Positions 21,224 to 30,700 of a DNA stretch of 30,905 bases are shown piece by piece. The stretch is from the NCBI GenBank assembly GCA_009773995.1, contig VSMY01000017.1, forward strand, positions 1 through 30,905, in the 5' to 3' direction. Within the stretch, counting starts at the first letter, position 1, and every line of letters starts with the position of its first letter. This stretch comes from Oscillibacter sp. Lineage in GTDB: Bacteria; Bacillota; Clostridia; Oscillospirales; Oscillospiraceae. The notes under the pieces were generated by a model. The model searched no databases, was not told the DNA's origin, and saw only the letters and a program-made list of their open reading frames with translations. The position numbers and the translations under genes were made by a program.

Positions 21224-22381
21224 ATGAAACAGGCAATTCAAATCGGCGCGGGCAACATCGGCCGGGGCTTTATCGGGGCCCTGCTCAGCCAGGCGGGCTG
21301 GCACGTCACCTTCGCCGACGTGGTGGAGCCCATCATCGAGGCGCTGAACAAAGACCACGCTTACACGGTCCACATTCTGGACAAGGAGCCCGGAGAAATC
21401 GCCATCAGCAATGTGGACGGCGTAATCTCCACCTCCCCGGAGTTTGCCCAGAAGGTGGCCCAGTGCGACCTCATCACCACCGCCGTGGGGCCCAACGTGC
21501 TGCCCATCATCGCCAAGTCCATCGCCGGAGGCATCCAGGCCCGCATCCAGGCCGGGAACACCGAGCCCATGAACGTGGTCTGCTGCGAGAACGGCCTGCG
21601 GACCACCACCCGCCTGAAAAACGAGGTGGTCAAGCACCTGAGCGCCGAGGAGAACGCCTTCCTGGAAGAGCACATCGGCTTCGCCGACTGCGCCGTGGAC
21701 CGCATCTGCCCCAAGCCCAGCTTTGACAACATCCTGGACGCCGCCGTGGAGCGCTACTGCGAGTGGGACGTGGAGAAATCCGCCTGGAAGGGCGAGCTGC
21801 CGGACATCCCCGGCCTGACCTTCGCGGACAACCTCATGGCCTATCTGGAGCGGAAGCTGTTCACCCTGAACAGCGGCCACGCCATCTGCGCCTACCTGGG
21901 CTACCTGAAGGGCTGCGCGACCATCAAGGACAGCATCGCGGACCCGGCCATCGGGGAGATCGTCCACGCCGCCATCTCCGAGAGCGGCGAGGGGCTCATC
22001 AGGGAATTCGGCTTCGACCCGGAGGTCCACCACGCGTATGTAGAGAAGATCTTCGCCCGCTATCAGAACCCCTTCCTGGAGGACGAGGTGCTCCGGGTGG
22101 GCCGGGAGCCCATCCGCAAGCTGGAGCCCGGCGACCGGCTCATCAAGCCCCTGACCACCGCCGCCTCCTACGGCCTGCCGGTGGACCACCTGATTTTCGG
22201 CGCCGCCGCGGCCCTGCGCTTCGACTGCCCGGAGGACCCCCAGAGCGTGGAGCTCCAGGCCAAGGTCAAGGCCGAGGGCCCCGCCGCCGCCCTGGAGTCC
22301 TACTCCGGCCTGAAGCCGGAAAATCCCCTGTTCGGCCGTATCCTGGATGTTTACAACGCCTTGGCGGTGGCCAAAAAATAA
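21224..22381 (+). CDS. mtlD: Mannitol-1-phosphate 5-dehydrogenase
   Basis: A 385-residue polyol-specific long-chain dehydrogenase that oxidises mannitol-1-phosphate at C5 to fructose-6-phosphate with NAD+. It starts with the family's IQIGAGNIGRGFIGALLSQAG nucleotide-binding motif. It has CENGLRTTTRLK, DCAVDRICP, and the C-terminal domain with YLERKLFTLNSGHAICAYLGYLKG, where the lysine and His-Ala region form the catalytic site. It matches MtlD in length. AAGGAGG lies before the ATG at 21224. It completes classical mannitol use with MtlA encoded 5 kb upstream. Shared operator hexamers suggest regulation by the DeoR protein of that operon. The upstream neighbour pgi uses its product. A terminator follows. 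Confidence 0.95.
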   Translation: MKQAIQIGAGNIGRGFIGALLSQAGWHVTFADVVEPIIEALNKDHAYTVHILDKEPGEIAISNVDGVISTSPEFAQKVAQCDLITTAVGPNVLPIIAKSIAGGIQARIQAGNTEPMNVVCCENGLRTTTRLKNEVVKHLSAEENAFLEEHIGFADCAVDRICPKPSFDNILDAAVERYCEWDVEKSAWKGELPDIPGLTFADNLMAYLERKLFTLNSGHAICAYLGYLKGCATIKDSIADPAIGEIVHAAISESGEGLIREFGFDPEVHHAYVEKIFARYQNPFLEDEVLRVGREPIRKLEPGDRLIKPLTTAASYGLPVDHLIFGAAAALRFDCPEDPQSVELQAKVKAEGPAAALESYSGLKPENPLFGRILDVYNALAVAKK

Positions 22382-22396
22382 CCTCCCGCTTCCGGC

Positions 22397-22432
22397 GGGG
22401 CGGAGGAGTCTTCCTCCGTCCCGTTTCGTTTT
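22397..22432 (+). terminator. Terminator after mtlD
   Basis: An 11-bp stem with one G-T pair (22397-22407 with 22412-22422), loop GTCT, then GTTTCGTTTT. Confidence 0.75.
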
Positions 22433-22477
22433 CCTGGGAAATCTTGCCCGTTTCCCCTTCCCTTTTGGGAGAAAGCC

Positions 22478-22486
22478 TGATAGAAT
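22478..22486 (+). promoter_or_regulatory. Extended -10 promoter of the CapA-family gene
   Basis: TAGAAT (22481-22486) is preceded by TGA. The -35 (TTCCCT at 17 bases) is weak. It lies about 44 bases before the ATG. Confidence 0.45.
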
Positions 22487-22529
22487 AGGATCAGATTCCG
22501 GAAACGTCCGGGGAGAGAGAGGGAAGCCT

Positions 22530-23609
22530 ATGAAGCGCCGTCTGGCTGTCTTACTGGCGGTTCTGCAGCTGCTGGCCTGCGCCGCCCCGGTCTCCGCGGC
22601 GGAGTGGGACCCCACGGACCCCAACGATCCCCTGCTGTGGGAGCCGGACCTGCCGGAGTTCGACGGGCCCATGCCCCGGACCGGGGAGACGGAGGACGCC
22701 TTCCGCGTCGTCGTCAGCTTTACCGGGGATATGCTGCTGGCTTCCCTCCATGGAAAACGGGCGGCGGGGAATTTCCTGGACTATGCCGCCAAGCAGGAGC
22801 CGGAGTACTTCCTCCAGCACGTCCGGCCCATTTTCGAGGCCGACGATTTCACCGTGGTAAACCTGGAAAACGTGCTGACGGACCGGGTCCTGGCCCCCAA
22901 GGAGAAGAGCACGGACCCCGCTTACTGGTTCCGGGCCCCTGCGGCCAATACGGACGTCCTCACCTCCTCCGGCGTGGAGGCGGTGTCCCTGGCCAACAAC
23001 CACACGGGGGACTACGGCACGGCGGGCTATCGGGACACGGTCAAGGCCGTCTCCGCCGCTGGGCTGGAGTACGGCGGCAACGACCGGACCTTCTATCTGG
23101 AGAAAAACGGATACCGCATCGCCGTCATCTGCCACGGCCTTTGGAACGAGGGCCAGGCCGGGGCCATCGTCCGGCGCCTCAAGGCGGCGGAGCAGGACTC
23201 CGATTTCCAGGTAGTCTTCTACCACGGCGGCGCAGAGGGCGTTCACGCCCCGGAGGCGTGGCGGATCCGGGCCTCCCGCCGGCTGATTGACAACGGCGCG
23301 GACCTGGTGCTGGGCAACCACCCCCACGTCCTCCAGCCTCGGGAGATTTACAAAGGCAAGGAGATCGTCTATTCCCTGGGGAATTTCTGCTTCGGCGGCA
23401 GCCGGGGGCCGGAGAACCGGACCCTCATCTACCAGCTGGTTCTCCAGGTGGAGGACGGGGAGCTGGCCAGCGTCTCCTCGGAGCTGATCCCCTGCTATGT
23501 CCACACCGGCGGCAAGGTAAACAACTACTGCCCCGCCCCCATCGAGGACGAGGCCCAGGCCAAGCGGGTGCTGGACTTCATGGACGGAAAGGCAAAGCTG
23601 CCCTATTGA
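22530..23609 (+). CDS. Secreted CapA-family (PGA_cap) metallophosphatase-like protein
   Basis: A 359-residue exported protein. A signal peptide covers about residues 1-24 (MKRRLAVLLAVLQLLACAAPVSA, cleavage likely after SAA), with a Cys in the hydrophobic stretch but no clean lipobox. The rest is a PGA_cap/CapA calcineurin-like domain: SFTGDMLLA near residue 70 (metal Asp), VVNLENVLT, SLANNHTGDYG, the GGNDRTF strand, VFYHGGAEG and VLGNHPHVLQP, which end the metal site, and IVYSLGNFCFGG. Family members occur in poly-gamma-glutamate capsule synthesis or as surface hydrolases of unknown substrate. No pgs/cap partner genes are near, so a capsule role is not supported. GAGGGAAG precedes the ATG at 22530. 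The gene is monocistronic. Confidence 0.85.
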   Translation: MKRRLAVLLAVLQLLACAAPVSAAEWDPTDPNDPLLWEPDLPEFDGPMPRTGETEDAFRVVVSFTGDMLLASLHGKRAAGNFLDYAAKQEPEYFLQHVRPIFEADDFTVVNLENVLTDRVLAPKEKSTDPAYWFRAPAANTDVLTSSGVEAVSLANNHTGDYGTAGYRDTVKAVSAAGLEYGGNDRTFYLEKNGYRIAVICHGLWNEGQAGAIVRRLKAAEQDSDFQVVFYHGGAEGVHAPEAWRIRASRRLIDNGADLVLGNHPHVLQPREIYKGKEIVYSLGNFCFGGSRGPENRTLIYQLVLQVEDGELASVSSELIPCYVHTGGKVNNYCPAPIEDEAQAKRVLDFMDGKAKLPY

Positions 23610-23667
23610 CGGCGGGAACCGCCGGAAAAATCCTTTCCAAGGTCTTTTCACATTTTCTGCAAATCCT

Positions 23668-23703
23668 TGCGGCGTCTTAACAGGACGCCGCATTTCTTTA
23701 TTT
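23668..23703 (+). terminator. Terminator after the CapA-family gene
   Basis: A perfect 9-bp stem (23668-23676 with 23684-23692), loop TTAACAG, then TTTCTTTATTT. A smaller CGGCGG-GAA-CCGCCG hairpin lies directly after the stop at 23609. The 320-base space up to 23930 holds these, a promoter and a leader, and no gene I can support. Confidence 0.85.
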
Positions 23704-23772
23704 CCGAAGGGAGATGCTCGGGTATTTTCACAAAAAATCTTTACTTTCATGATAATTTTCTCCCAATAACCC

Positions 23773-23801
23773 TCGACGAAATTTCCTTTTTCTGCTATAA
23801 T
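23773..23801 (+). promoter_or_regulatory. Promoter of the symporter-threonine lyase operon
   Basis: TCGACG (23773-23778), a 17-base spacer and a perfect TATAAT (23796-23801), with TGC before the -10 element. The surroundings are AT-rich compared with the rest of the window. Confidence 0.75.
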
Positions 23802-23807
23802 TGAAAA

Positions 23808-23929
23808 GAATACGGCAGGCTCCCGCGGCGGAGACGGCGTTTCTCCTTCGGCGCGGCAAACGGAAAGGCTTCTTTTTTCGAGGACTTCGACGTAAGGGCA
23901 GGGAATGGAAACGGAAAGGAACCGATAAC
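23808..23929 (+). other. ~120-base structured leader of the symporter operon
   Basis: The predicted transcript has an unusually long 5' leader. It can fold into CCGC...GCGG enclosing GGAGA/TCTCC near 23824-23857, and TCGA/TCGA around 23879-23891. A T6 run occurs at 23873-23878. I found no T-box, amino-acid riboswitch or leader-peptide pattern that I recognise. It may be an attenuator, or just untranslated RNA. Confidence 0.3.
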
Positions 23930-25372
23930 ATGGATCACACTCAGCTCAGCGTTTTGGACCTTGGCATCATCGCGTTTTATCTGATCTCCATGGTGGCCGT
24001 GGGCGTCTATTTCGTCCGGCGCATCAAGGACACCGGGGACTACTATGTGGCGGGCCGGTCTCTGGGGCCCTTGGTGATGATGGCCACGGTCTGCGCCACC
24101 ATCATCGGCGGCAGCGGCCTCATGGGCCGGGCCGGGGTGGCCTACTCCAGCGGCACCAAGGCGGTGCTTACCGCCGTTCCCTATCTTCTGGGCATGTTCA
24201 TCTTCTCCGGCATCGCCGGGAAGATTTCCGACATCGGCATGAAGTACAATGTCACCTCCATCCCGGACCTCTTTGAGCGCCGCTTCGGAAAGACGGCGAA
24301 GATTATGCTGGCGGCCATGGTGGCCTTCACCATGATGGGCACCGTCGCCTCCCAGGTGACGGCCACCGCCACCATCATCAACATGCTGGGGGGCCAGGTG
24401 GGCCTCAGCTTTGAGGCCGGGGCCCTCATCGCCTGCGTCATCTTCATGGTCTACACCGCCTCCAGCGGCCTCTTCGGCGTGGTGTACACCGACGTGCTCC
24501 AGTTCTATATGCTGATTTTATTTGTGTACATCCTCATCCCCGCGGCCTCCCTCAAGAGCATCGGCGGCTTCTCCGCCTTCCTGGCCAATCTGGACCCGGC
24601 CCTGGCGAAGCCCTATCTCAACGGCAGCATCCTGGGAGACATCGTCACCTACCTGGTCTTCACCATGGCGGGGGCGGAGATGTGGCAGCGGGCCTTCGCC
24701 GCCAAGGACCGGGGCTCCGCCAAGAAGGGCATGTTCCTGGGCACCGCCGTCTACGGCGTGACCATCGCCCTGGTGTACTTCATGGGCGTGGCCGCCCACC
24801 AGGTCATCGGGGACGACGCCGCGGCGGTCTACGGCAGCACCGACGCCGTGGTCCCGGCCCTGGCCATCCATGTGCTGCCCATCGGATTGACGGGCCTGGC
24901 CCTGGCGGGCATTCTCTCCGTCATCATGTCCACGGCGGACAGCTACCTGCTGGTCAGCGTCCAGACCTGTGTCCACGACATCGGCAAGACCTTCTTCCCG
25001 GAGATGAAGGACAAGACGGAGATTCTCCTCTCCCGGATTTTCTCCATCATCCTGCCCCTGGGCGCTTTGGTCATTGCGCTTTACATTAAGAACGCCTATA
25101 ATATCCTTATGTTCGCCTGGAGCTTTTACGCGGCGGCGGCGGGCATCCCGGCCTTTGCCGCCCTCTTCTGGAGGAAGGCCACCTCCGCCGGGATCATCGC
25201 CGGCATGGCCGCCGGCTTTACCGTCTGCATCGGCTGGAAGCTGGCGGGGGAGCCCTTCGGCCTGGGCTCCGCCGTGCCGGGGACCATCGCCTGCGGCGCG
25301 GCGCTGATCGCGGTGAGCCTCGCCACCTGCAAGCGCCGCCCCTCCGTCTTCTTGGATGCGGGGAAGGCTTAA
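23930..25372 (+). CDS. Sodium:solute symporter (SSS family)
   Basis: A 480-residue transporter of the SSS/LeuT-fold family with about 13 membrane helices, which should couple Na+ entry to uptake of a solute. Seen are the helix-1 break YYVAGRSLGPLVMMATVCATIIGGSG, the FGVVYTDVLQF segment and the Na2-site pattern SVIMSTADSYLLV in the helix-8 equivalent. Substrates of the family include amino acids, sugars, vitamins and organic acids. The next gene, an ACT-type threonine ammonia-lyase 49 bases downstream in the same operon, suggests threonine, serine or a related acid, which is inference only. I chose the ATG at 23930, nine bases after AAAGGA. A longer in-frame start at 23801 overlaps the -10 element. 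Confidence 0.88.
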   Translation: MDHTQLSVLDLGIIAFYLISMVAVGVYFVRRIKDTGDYYVAGRSLGPLVMMATVCATIIGGSGLMGRAGVAYSSGTKAVLTAVPYLLGMFIFSGIAGKISDIGMKYNVTSIPDLFERRFGKTAKIMLAAMVAFTMMGTVASQVTATATIINMLGGQVGLSFEAGALIACVIFMVYTASSGLFGVVYTDVLQFYMLILFVYILIPAASLKSIGGFSAFLANLDPALAKPYLNGSILGDIVTYLVFTMAGAEMWQRAFAAKDRGSAKKGMFLGTAVYGVTIALVYFMGVAAHQVIGDDAAAVYGSTDAVVPALAIHVLPIGLTGLALAGILSVIMSTADSYLLVSVQTCVHDIGKTFFPEMKDKTEILLSRIFSIILPLGALVIALYIKNAYNILMFAWSFYAAAAGIPAFAALFWRKATSAGIIAGMAAGFTVCIGWKLAGEPFGLGSAVPGTIACGAALIAVSLATCKRRPSVFLDAGKA

Positions 25373-25421
25373 ACCGGGCGCATTTCGTAGCGGGGAAGAA
25401 CCCGCGGAAAGGGGAACACCC

Positions 25422-26609
25422 ATGCTGACCTTGGATATGATACGGGACGCGCAGAAGGCCCTGGCGGACATTGCCCGCCGAACCCCCCTCCACCCCGCCC
25501 CCAGGCTGGGCCGGGATCTCTACATCAAGGCGGAAAATCTCCAGCTCACCGGCTCCTTCAAGCTCCGGGGAGCCTTCAACAAGATCCGCTCCCTGACGGC
25601 GGCGGAGGCGGAGAAGGGCGTCATCGCCTGCTCCGCCGGGAACCACGCCCAGGGCATCGCCCTCTCCGCCGCCCGGCTGGGCATCCCCTCCGTTATCTGC
25701 ATGCCCGCCGGGGCCCCCATCAGCAAGGTGGAGGCCACGAAAGGCTACGGCGCTCAAGTGGTGCTGGTCCCCGGCGTGTACGACGACGCGGCGGCGGAAG
25801 CCCGGCGCCTCTGCCGGGAGGAGGGCTATACCTTCGCCCATCCCTTCGACGATCCCCTGGTCATCGCCGGGCAGGGCACCATCGGCCTGGAAATTCTGGA
25901 GCAGCTTCCCGACGTGGAACAGGTGGTGGTCCCCATCGGCGGCGGCGGGCTCATCAGCGGCGTGGCTTACGCCGTCAAGCAGCTGAAGCCGGACTGCCGG
26001 GTGGTGGGCGTCCAGGCGGCGGGGGCTCCCTCCATGTACCTCTCCCTTCACGCCGGGGAGCCCACGGAACTTTCCGGCGTAGCCACCATTGCCGACGGCA
26101 TCGCCGTAAAGCGGCCGGGGGACCTGACGTTCGCCCTCTGCAAGGAATACGTGGACGAGGTGGTCACCGTCACCGAGGACGAGATCGCCTCCGCCATCCT
26201 GGCGCTGATGGAGGAGCAGAAAACCGTGGCCGAAGGGGCCGGAGCCACCCCGGTGGCCGCCTGCATGTTCGGCAAGGTGAAGGCCGAGGGGAGGAAAACC
26301 GTCTGCCTGGTCTCCGGCGGCAACGTGGATGTGACCACCCTCTCCCGCATCATCACCAAGGGCCTTTCCAAGGCGGGCCGCCTGGTGGAGCTGACCACCA
26401 AGGTGGCGGATAAACCGGGGAGCCTGCTGCGGATGCTCCAGGTGGTCTCGGACAGCGGAGCCAACATCATCAGCGTGAACCACAACCGGGAGGACAAGGA
26501 TTCCGACGTGGGGGCCTGTATCGTCACCATGGTGCTGGAGACCCGGGACAGCCGCCATGCCGAGGCGTTGCAGCTGGAGCTGCAGTCCAAGGGCTACCTC
26601 ATGCGGTGA
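25422..26609 (+). CDS. ilvA: Threonine ammonia-lyase with C-terminal ACT domain
   Basis: A 395-residue PLP enzyme converting threonine to 2-oxobutanoate and ammonia (and serine to pyruvate). The fold-type II core has Schiff-base Lys47 in GSFKLRGAFNKI, SAGNHAQGIALSAARL, the PLP-phosphate loop PIGGGGLISGVAYAVK, and VCLVSGGNVD. A single ACT domain follows from about residue 325 (VELTTKVADKPGSLLRMLQVV, SVNHNRED). This is the ~400-residue, short single-ACT type found in anaerobes, often called catabolic or feedback-insensitive. The symbol tdcB is sometimes used for it. AAAGGGG precedes the ATG at 25422. No isoleucine synthesis genes are near, so co-transcription with the symporter points to catabolic use. 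A terminator follows. Confidence 0.92.
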   Translation: MLTLDMIRDAQKALADIARRTPLHPAPRLGRDLYIKAENLQLTGSFKLRGAFNKIRSLTAAEAEKGVIACSAGNHAQGIALSAARLGIPSVICMPAGAPISKVEATKGYGAQVVLVPGVYDDAAAEARRLCREEGYTFAHPFDDPLVIAGQGTIGLEILEQLPDVEQVVVPIGGGGLISGVAYAVKQLKPDCRVVGVQAAGAPSMYLSLHAGEPTELSGVATIADGIAVKRPGDLTFALCKEYVDEVVTVTEDEIASAILALMEEQKTVAEGAGATPVAACMFGKVKAEGRKTVCLVSGGNVDVTTLSRIITKGLSKAGRLVELTTKVADKPGSLLRMLQVVSDSGANIISVNHNREDKDSDVGACIVTMVLETRDSRHAEALQLELQSKGYLMR

Positions 26610-26630
26610 GGGGCCCTTTTCTGCCAAGGG

Positions 26631-26672
26631 AAAAACCGGCGGACCTTTCGGTCCGCCGGTTCTCCTTTTCTC
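26631..26672. terminator. Bidirectional terminator between ilvA and the SLH gene
   Basis: A perfect 11-bp stem (26635-26645 with 26650-26660), loop TTTC. A5 on the left gives T5 for the minus strand, and TCTCCTTTTCTCC follows on the plus strand. Confidence 0.88.
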
Positions 26673-26681
26673 CGTACTCTT

Positions 26682-27749
26682 TTAGAGCACATTCTGCATG
26701 AAGCGGCTGAGGATCGCCGCCACCTGGGCCCGGCTGGCGTTCCCTCCGGGGGACAGGGTATCGGCGGAAACGCCGTTGACCAGCCCCGCCGACACGGCCC
26801 AGCTCAAGGGCTCCACGGCATAGGGGGCAACCTGTCCCGCGTCGGCGAAGGCGCTCAGCGTCGTCCGGCCGGACATGTCCCGGCCCTTTTGGGAGGCGTA
26901 GCGGTACAAAAACGCCGCCAGCTGCTCCCGCGTGATGAGGTGATTGGGCCGGAACGTCCCGTCTCCATAGCCGTTGACAATGCCGCCCGCCGAGGCCCAG
27001 GAGACGGCGTCGGCGTAATAGGCGCCGGGGGCCACGTCGCTGAAGGAGGCCTGCCCGGCGGGCTCGCCCCCCACAAGGACAAAGGGGGAATCGGCGTCCC
27101 CCCGGACAGGGGCGGGAGAACCCTCCAGCCGGTAGAGGATGGCTACGATCTGTCCCCGTGTGGTAGGGGCGTCGGGGGTGAACGTGTCGGCGGAGGTTCC
27201 GTTCATCAGCCCCGCCTCAAAGACGCGGCGCACCGCGTCATAGCACCAGTCCCCCGGCCGCACGTCCTGAAAGGCCAGGCCGCTTTGAACAGGGACGGGA
27301 TCCGGCTCGTCCCGCTCCGCCTCCAGGGAAACCCGTCCCTCGAAGATGGGCTGGAGGCTCCGGTCCAGCAGCAGCAACTCCCCCCGGCCGGGGAGGCGGA
27401 AATCGCTCCCCGGCATCAGTGTCCCCAGGTCCAGGGACCGGCCCGACAGGGGCTCGTCCTCCGCCATCAGGTAGAGGGTGACGGCGGTTTCGTCCCGCCC
27501 CGCCTCCACATGGCAGTCCGGGCTGTAGACGCCCCGGAGCGAGGGTTCAAAGCGGGCCTCGGGGCACTCCCCCTCCAAAACCAGCTCCAGCTGGAGGGCG
27601 TAAGCCTGGCGGTCCAGGCTCTCCAGAGTGAGGCGGACCTCGCCGCCCCGCTCCCGGCAGAAGAGGGTCGGATTGCTCCGGGCCGCCGCCGTCACCGGCA
27701 GGGCGCAGAGCAGGCACAGGGCCAGAAGGCCGGATACGATACGCTTCAT
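26682..27749 (-). CDS. SLH-domain surface protein
   Basis: A 355-residue exported protein. A signal peptide covers about residues 1-23 (MKRIVSGLLALCLLCALPVTAAA). Residues ~24-165 form a beta-rich domain of no family I recognise (VRLTLESLDRQAYALQLELVL, then GRGELLLLDRSLQPIFEGRV). Three S-layer homology repeats fill the C-terminus, at about 175-225 (FQDVRPGDWCYDAVRRVFEAG), 245-300 (FSDVAPGAYYADAVSWA, then GYGDGTFRPNHLITREQLAAFLYRYA) and 303-355. SLH repeats bind pyruvylated secondary cell-wall polymer, so it is anchored at the surface. The ATG at 27749 overlaps the stop of the upstream M60 peptidase as ATGA, with GGAGGAAGG before it. The two proteins should be made in fixed ratio and may act together. 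Confidence 0.87.
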   Translation of the reverse strand: MKRIVSGLLALCLLCALPVTAAARSNPTLFCRERGGEVRLTLESLDRQAYALQLELVLEGECPEARFEPSLRGVYSPDCHVEAGRDETAVTLYLMAEDEPLSGRSLDLGTLMPGSDFRLPGRGELLLLDRSLQPIFEGRVSLEAERDEPDPVPVQSGLAFQDVRPGDWCYDAVRRVFEAGLMNGTSADTFTPDAPTTRGQIVAILYRLEGSPAPVRGDADSPFVLVGGEPAGQASFSDVAPGAYYADAVSWASAGGIVNGYGDGTFRPNHLITREQLAAFLYRYASQKGRDMSGRTTLSAFADAGQVAPYAVEPLSWAVSAGLVNGVSADTLSPGGNASRAQVAAILSRFMQNVL

Positions 27750-30700
27750 TCGCCTTCCTCCAATTCGATGGCCGGCAGGTCCTCCCCGCCGGGGGTGTTG
27801 ATCCAAAGGGTCTCCGCCGTCACCCGCTGGCTGTCCGCCAGGGCGGGCTGGTCCGTCCGGGAGAGCACCGCCCGCATCCGGGCGGGCAGGAGGGCGGCGG
27901 CGCCGCACGCGCTGGTCTCGCCCTGGAGCTCCGCCTCCCGCTGGACATTGGGGATGAAGATGAAGAGGCCGTCGCTGATGTCGCAGACCTTCTTGTCCTT
28001 GGGGAGCTCGGCGAAGAACAGGGCCTTCCCGTCCACCCAGCGGGTCTCGGTGGTGGTCTCCACCCCGTCCTCCCCGTCCGTGAGGACGGTCCGGCTGAAC
28101 TCGCCTTCGATCTTCACCGTCAGATAGGCCGGGTCGCCCCGGTACGTGCCGGTGACAATCAGCGTCCCGGCGGGGATGACCTGTTCGGCCTTCGTACCGT
28201 ATTGGTACGCCTTGGACAGCACGCCCACGGCTCCCCTCTCCAGGAAGGCCACGTCGTCTCCGGCGTAGCTGATGAGCTGGGGATTCGCGCCCTCCGGCAC
28301 GCCGGTGACGGTGACGGTTTTGGCGTCATAGGTCCAGATGCGGGTGTCCGCGGCCTCCGCGCCGGGCTTCTGGAGGTAGGTCAGATAGCCGCTTCGGTCG
28401 TCCACGGCCTGGTTTCCCTCCTTGAAGTCGCCGGAGCGGGCGGTGGTGGTTTTTCCGTCCTCGTCCGTGACGGTGACGGTGAACGGGCCGGAGGCCGGGG
28501 CCACCGTGACTTTCAGGCCGGAGACCGGGGTCTCCTCCTTCATCGCGAAGGTCACCGTGGTCCCATTTCGGCTCAGGGTGTACGCGTCCGCCGGGACGGT
28601 CTTGTCGTAGGCAATCCGCAGCTCCTGGGCCGACGCCTCGGCAATGAGATTCCCCAGGCTGTCGTAGGCCCGGACGCCATAGGTGAAGGTCCGGTGGTTG
28701 GCGGAGCCGATGACGTCCGTGTAGGTTTTTTCCGTGGTGAAGGCGATGGGCGCTCCGTTGCGGAGGATCTCATAGCCCTGGACCTTCCCCGAGGTCACGT
28801 TAGAGGCAATCGTCAGCTTGACGGTCTTCTCCCCCTCCAGGGCCGCCGTCAGGGAGACCGTTCCCTGGCCCTGGGAGACCCCGGCCAGCCGGTCCCGGCG
28901 GCTCTGGTCGTTGAGATACCAGAGGGCCCGGGGCTCCTCCGGGTAATTTTTCAGCGCCGCCCTGGTTCCGTCGCTGAGGGTCATGCCCCAGCGGGTGAAG
29001 AACTCCGTCAGGTTCCGGTTCGCCACGGCGGAGGCGGTCCGGGCCACCCGGTCCTGATACCCCGCCTCGCCGCCGAAATAGGTCCCGGCCTTCCACGCCT
29101 TGAAGAAGCGGTTGTAGAAGTCCATGGGCTCCGCCCCGTCGTCATAGGCCAGATGGAGTTGCCAGTAGAGGCCCAGCTGGACGAAGACGTCGCTGGAGTC
29201 GCCGGGGAGGCCCTGGGCGGTCTTTTGGAAGACGGCCGCGTATTTCCCGCTCTTCTCCAAGCGGGAGGCCAGGGTGTTCTGCTCCCCGTCATAGGTCTGG
29301 ACCATCAGGGAGTAGAGGTTGTTGGTGATTTCGGCCTTGCCCAGCTTGTCCATGTTGTGGCCGATTTCGTGGGCGACGCCCCAGCCGAAGAGCCGGTTCG
29401 CCGTGTCGGAGGCCCCCATGGAGGCGATGGGCTTCCCGCAGACCATCCCGGCGCAGGAGCCGTAGCCGATGCCGATGTGGTTCCCCGCCGCGTACATGAA
29501 GGCTCCGGAGAACATCTGCATGCAGCGGATGTTCTGGCGGGTCCGCATGTCGTTTTGCGCGTAGGTCTTGTCAATGCCCTGGGTGGTTTTACAGACGTGC
29601 ATCACGTCCTCCCAGGCGAGAATGGCCTGGTACAGGGTTTCCACCCGCTCCGCCCGGCTCCTGCCCGCGCCGCTCTGCACCGCCGCCGCGGGCAGGGACA
29701 GCAGCATGGTGGGAGTGGAGATCTCCGTGACATTGAAAACGTCGCTTTGCAAAGAGGCGCCGGCCGGGCTCAGGCCGGAGACATAGGTCTCCAGCTCCCC
29801 GGCGTAGCGGTCCAGCTCGCCCCGCCTCTGGCTGTCGCTCATGGCGTACCAATCCGCCAGCTCCAAAACCGGGACGTCCGTTCCCCGGCGGATGTGGAGG
29901 CGGATAGTCTCCGGGTTCGGCCCGCCGTAGGTCAGGTACAGGCTGCCGCCCCGGGGGGTGTTCTGGCTGCCGATTTGAGGGACCGTCAGCACATTCCGCC
30001 CGTTGGAGAGGGTCCCGATTTCCGCCCGCCAGGCGGAGGCCTCGGCGTGGAACTGGCTGGCGCAGACCGTCAGCTTCTGTCCCGCCGGGATGCCGGAGGC
30101 GTAGACGGTCAGCTCCTGCTTCGCCCTGGCGGCGACGCCCAGGGGCTGGAGGTCGCTGCCGCCCTGCTGGTACTTCCGGCCGTCCTCCCCGCCGCTGCGG
30201 GACTGGACGCCGTTCAGCACCACGCCGGAGGAGGTCCCGCTCCGCAGCAGCTCCTCCGCCAGGTCCAGCTCGTCCGCCAGGGTATCCAGGTTCATGTAGT
30301 AGTTCCGCTCGCCGCTCTCCAGCCTCTGCCGGAGGGCATCCACGTCCGCCTGGGCAACGCCGGGGCGCAGGGCGGTCCGCAGCTCGTCGGCGAACAGGTC
30401 CGCGATGTTGTCCGGCAGGCACCGGGCCGGGTCGTATTCCATAAACATCAGCTCCGACAGGCTCACCGCCGTGTAGGCCGTCTGCTCAATGGTGACGGCA
30501 ATTTTCACCACGTCCGTCACCGGCTCGAAGGGCAGCACGGCGAACTTGGTCACGGCGGGGTTGTTCCCCACGGCCAGCCAGGTGTTATGGTCGGAGGCTT
30601 TGCCCCCCTGGAGAGGGTTCGGGGACGCCAGGACGCCGGGGCCGTTCAAATCGTCTCCCTGCCGCCAGACGGTGACGGTGTAGAGCCGGAGGTTGTTGGC

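Noticed and set aside
22347..22529. CapA-family protein starting upstream, overlapping mtlD
   Set aside because: The extension would run through the mtlD terminator and hide the signal peptide, which starts at the ATG at 22530.
23808..23929. T-box, threonine or other amino-acid riboswitch in the symporter leader
   Set aside because: I looked for the T-box core, lysine or glycine aptamer features, and a Thr- or Ile-rich leader peptide. None is visible.
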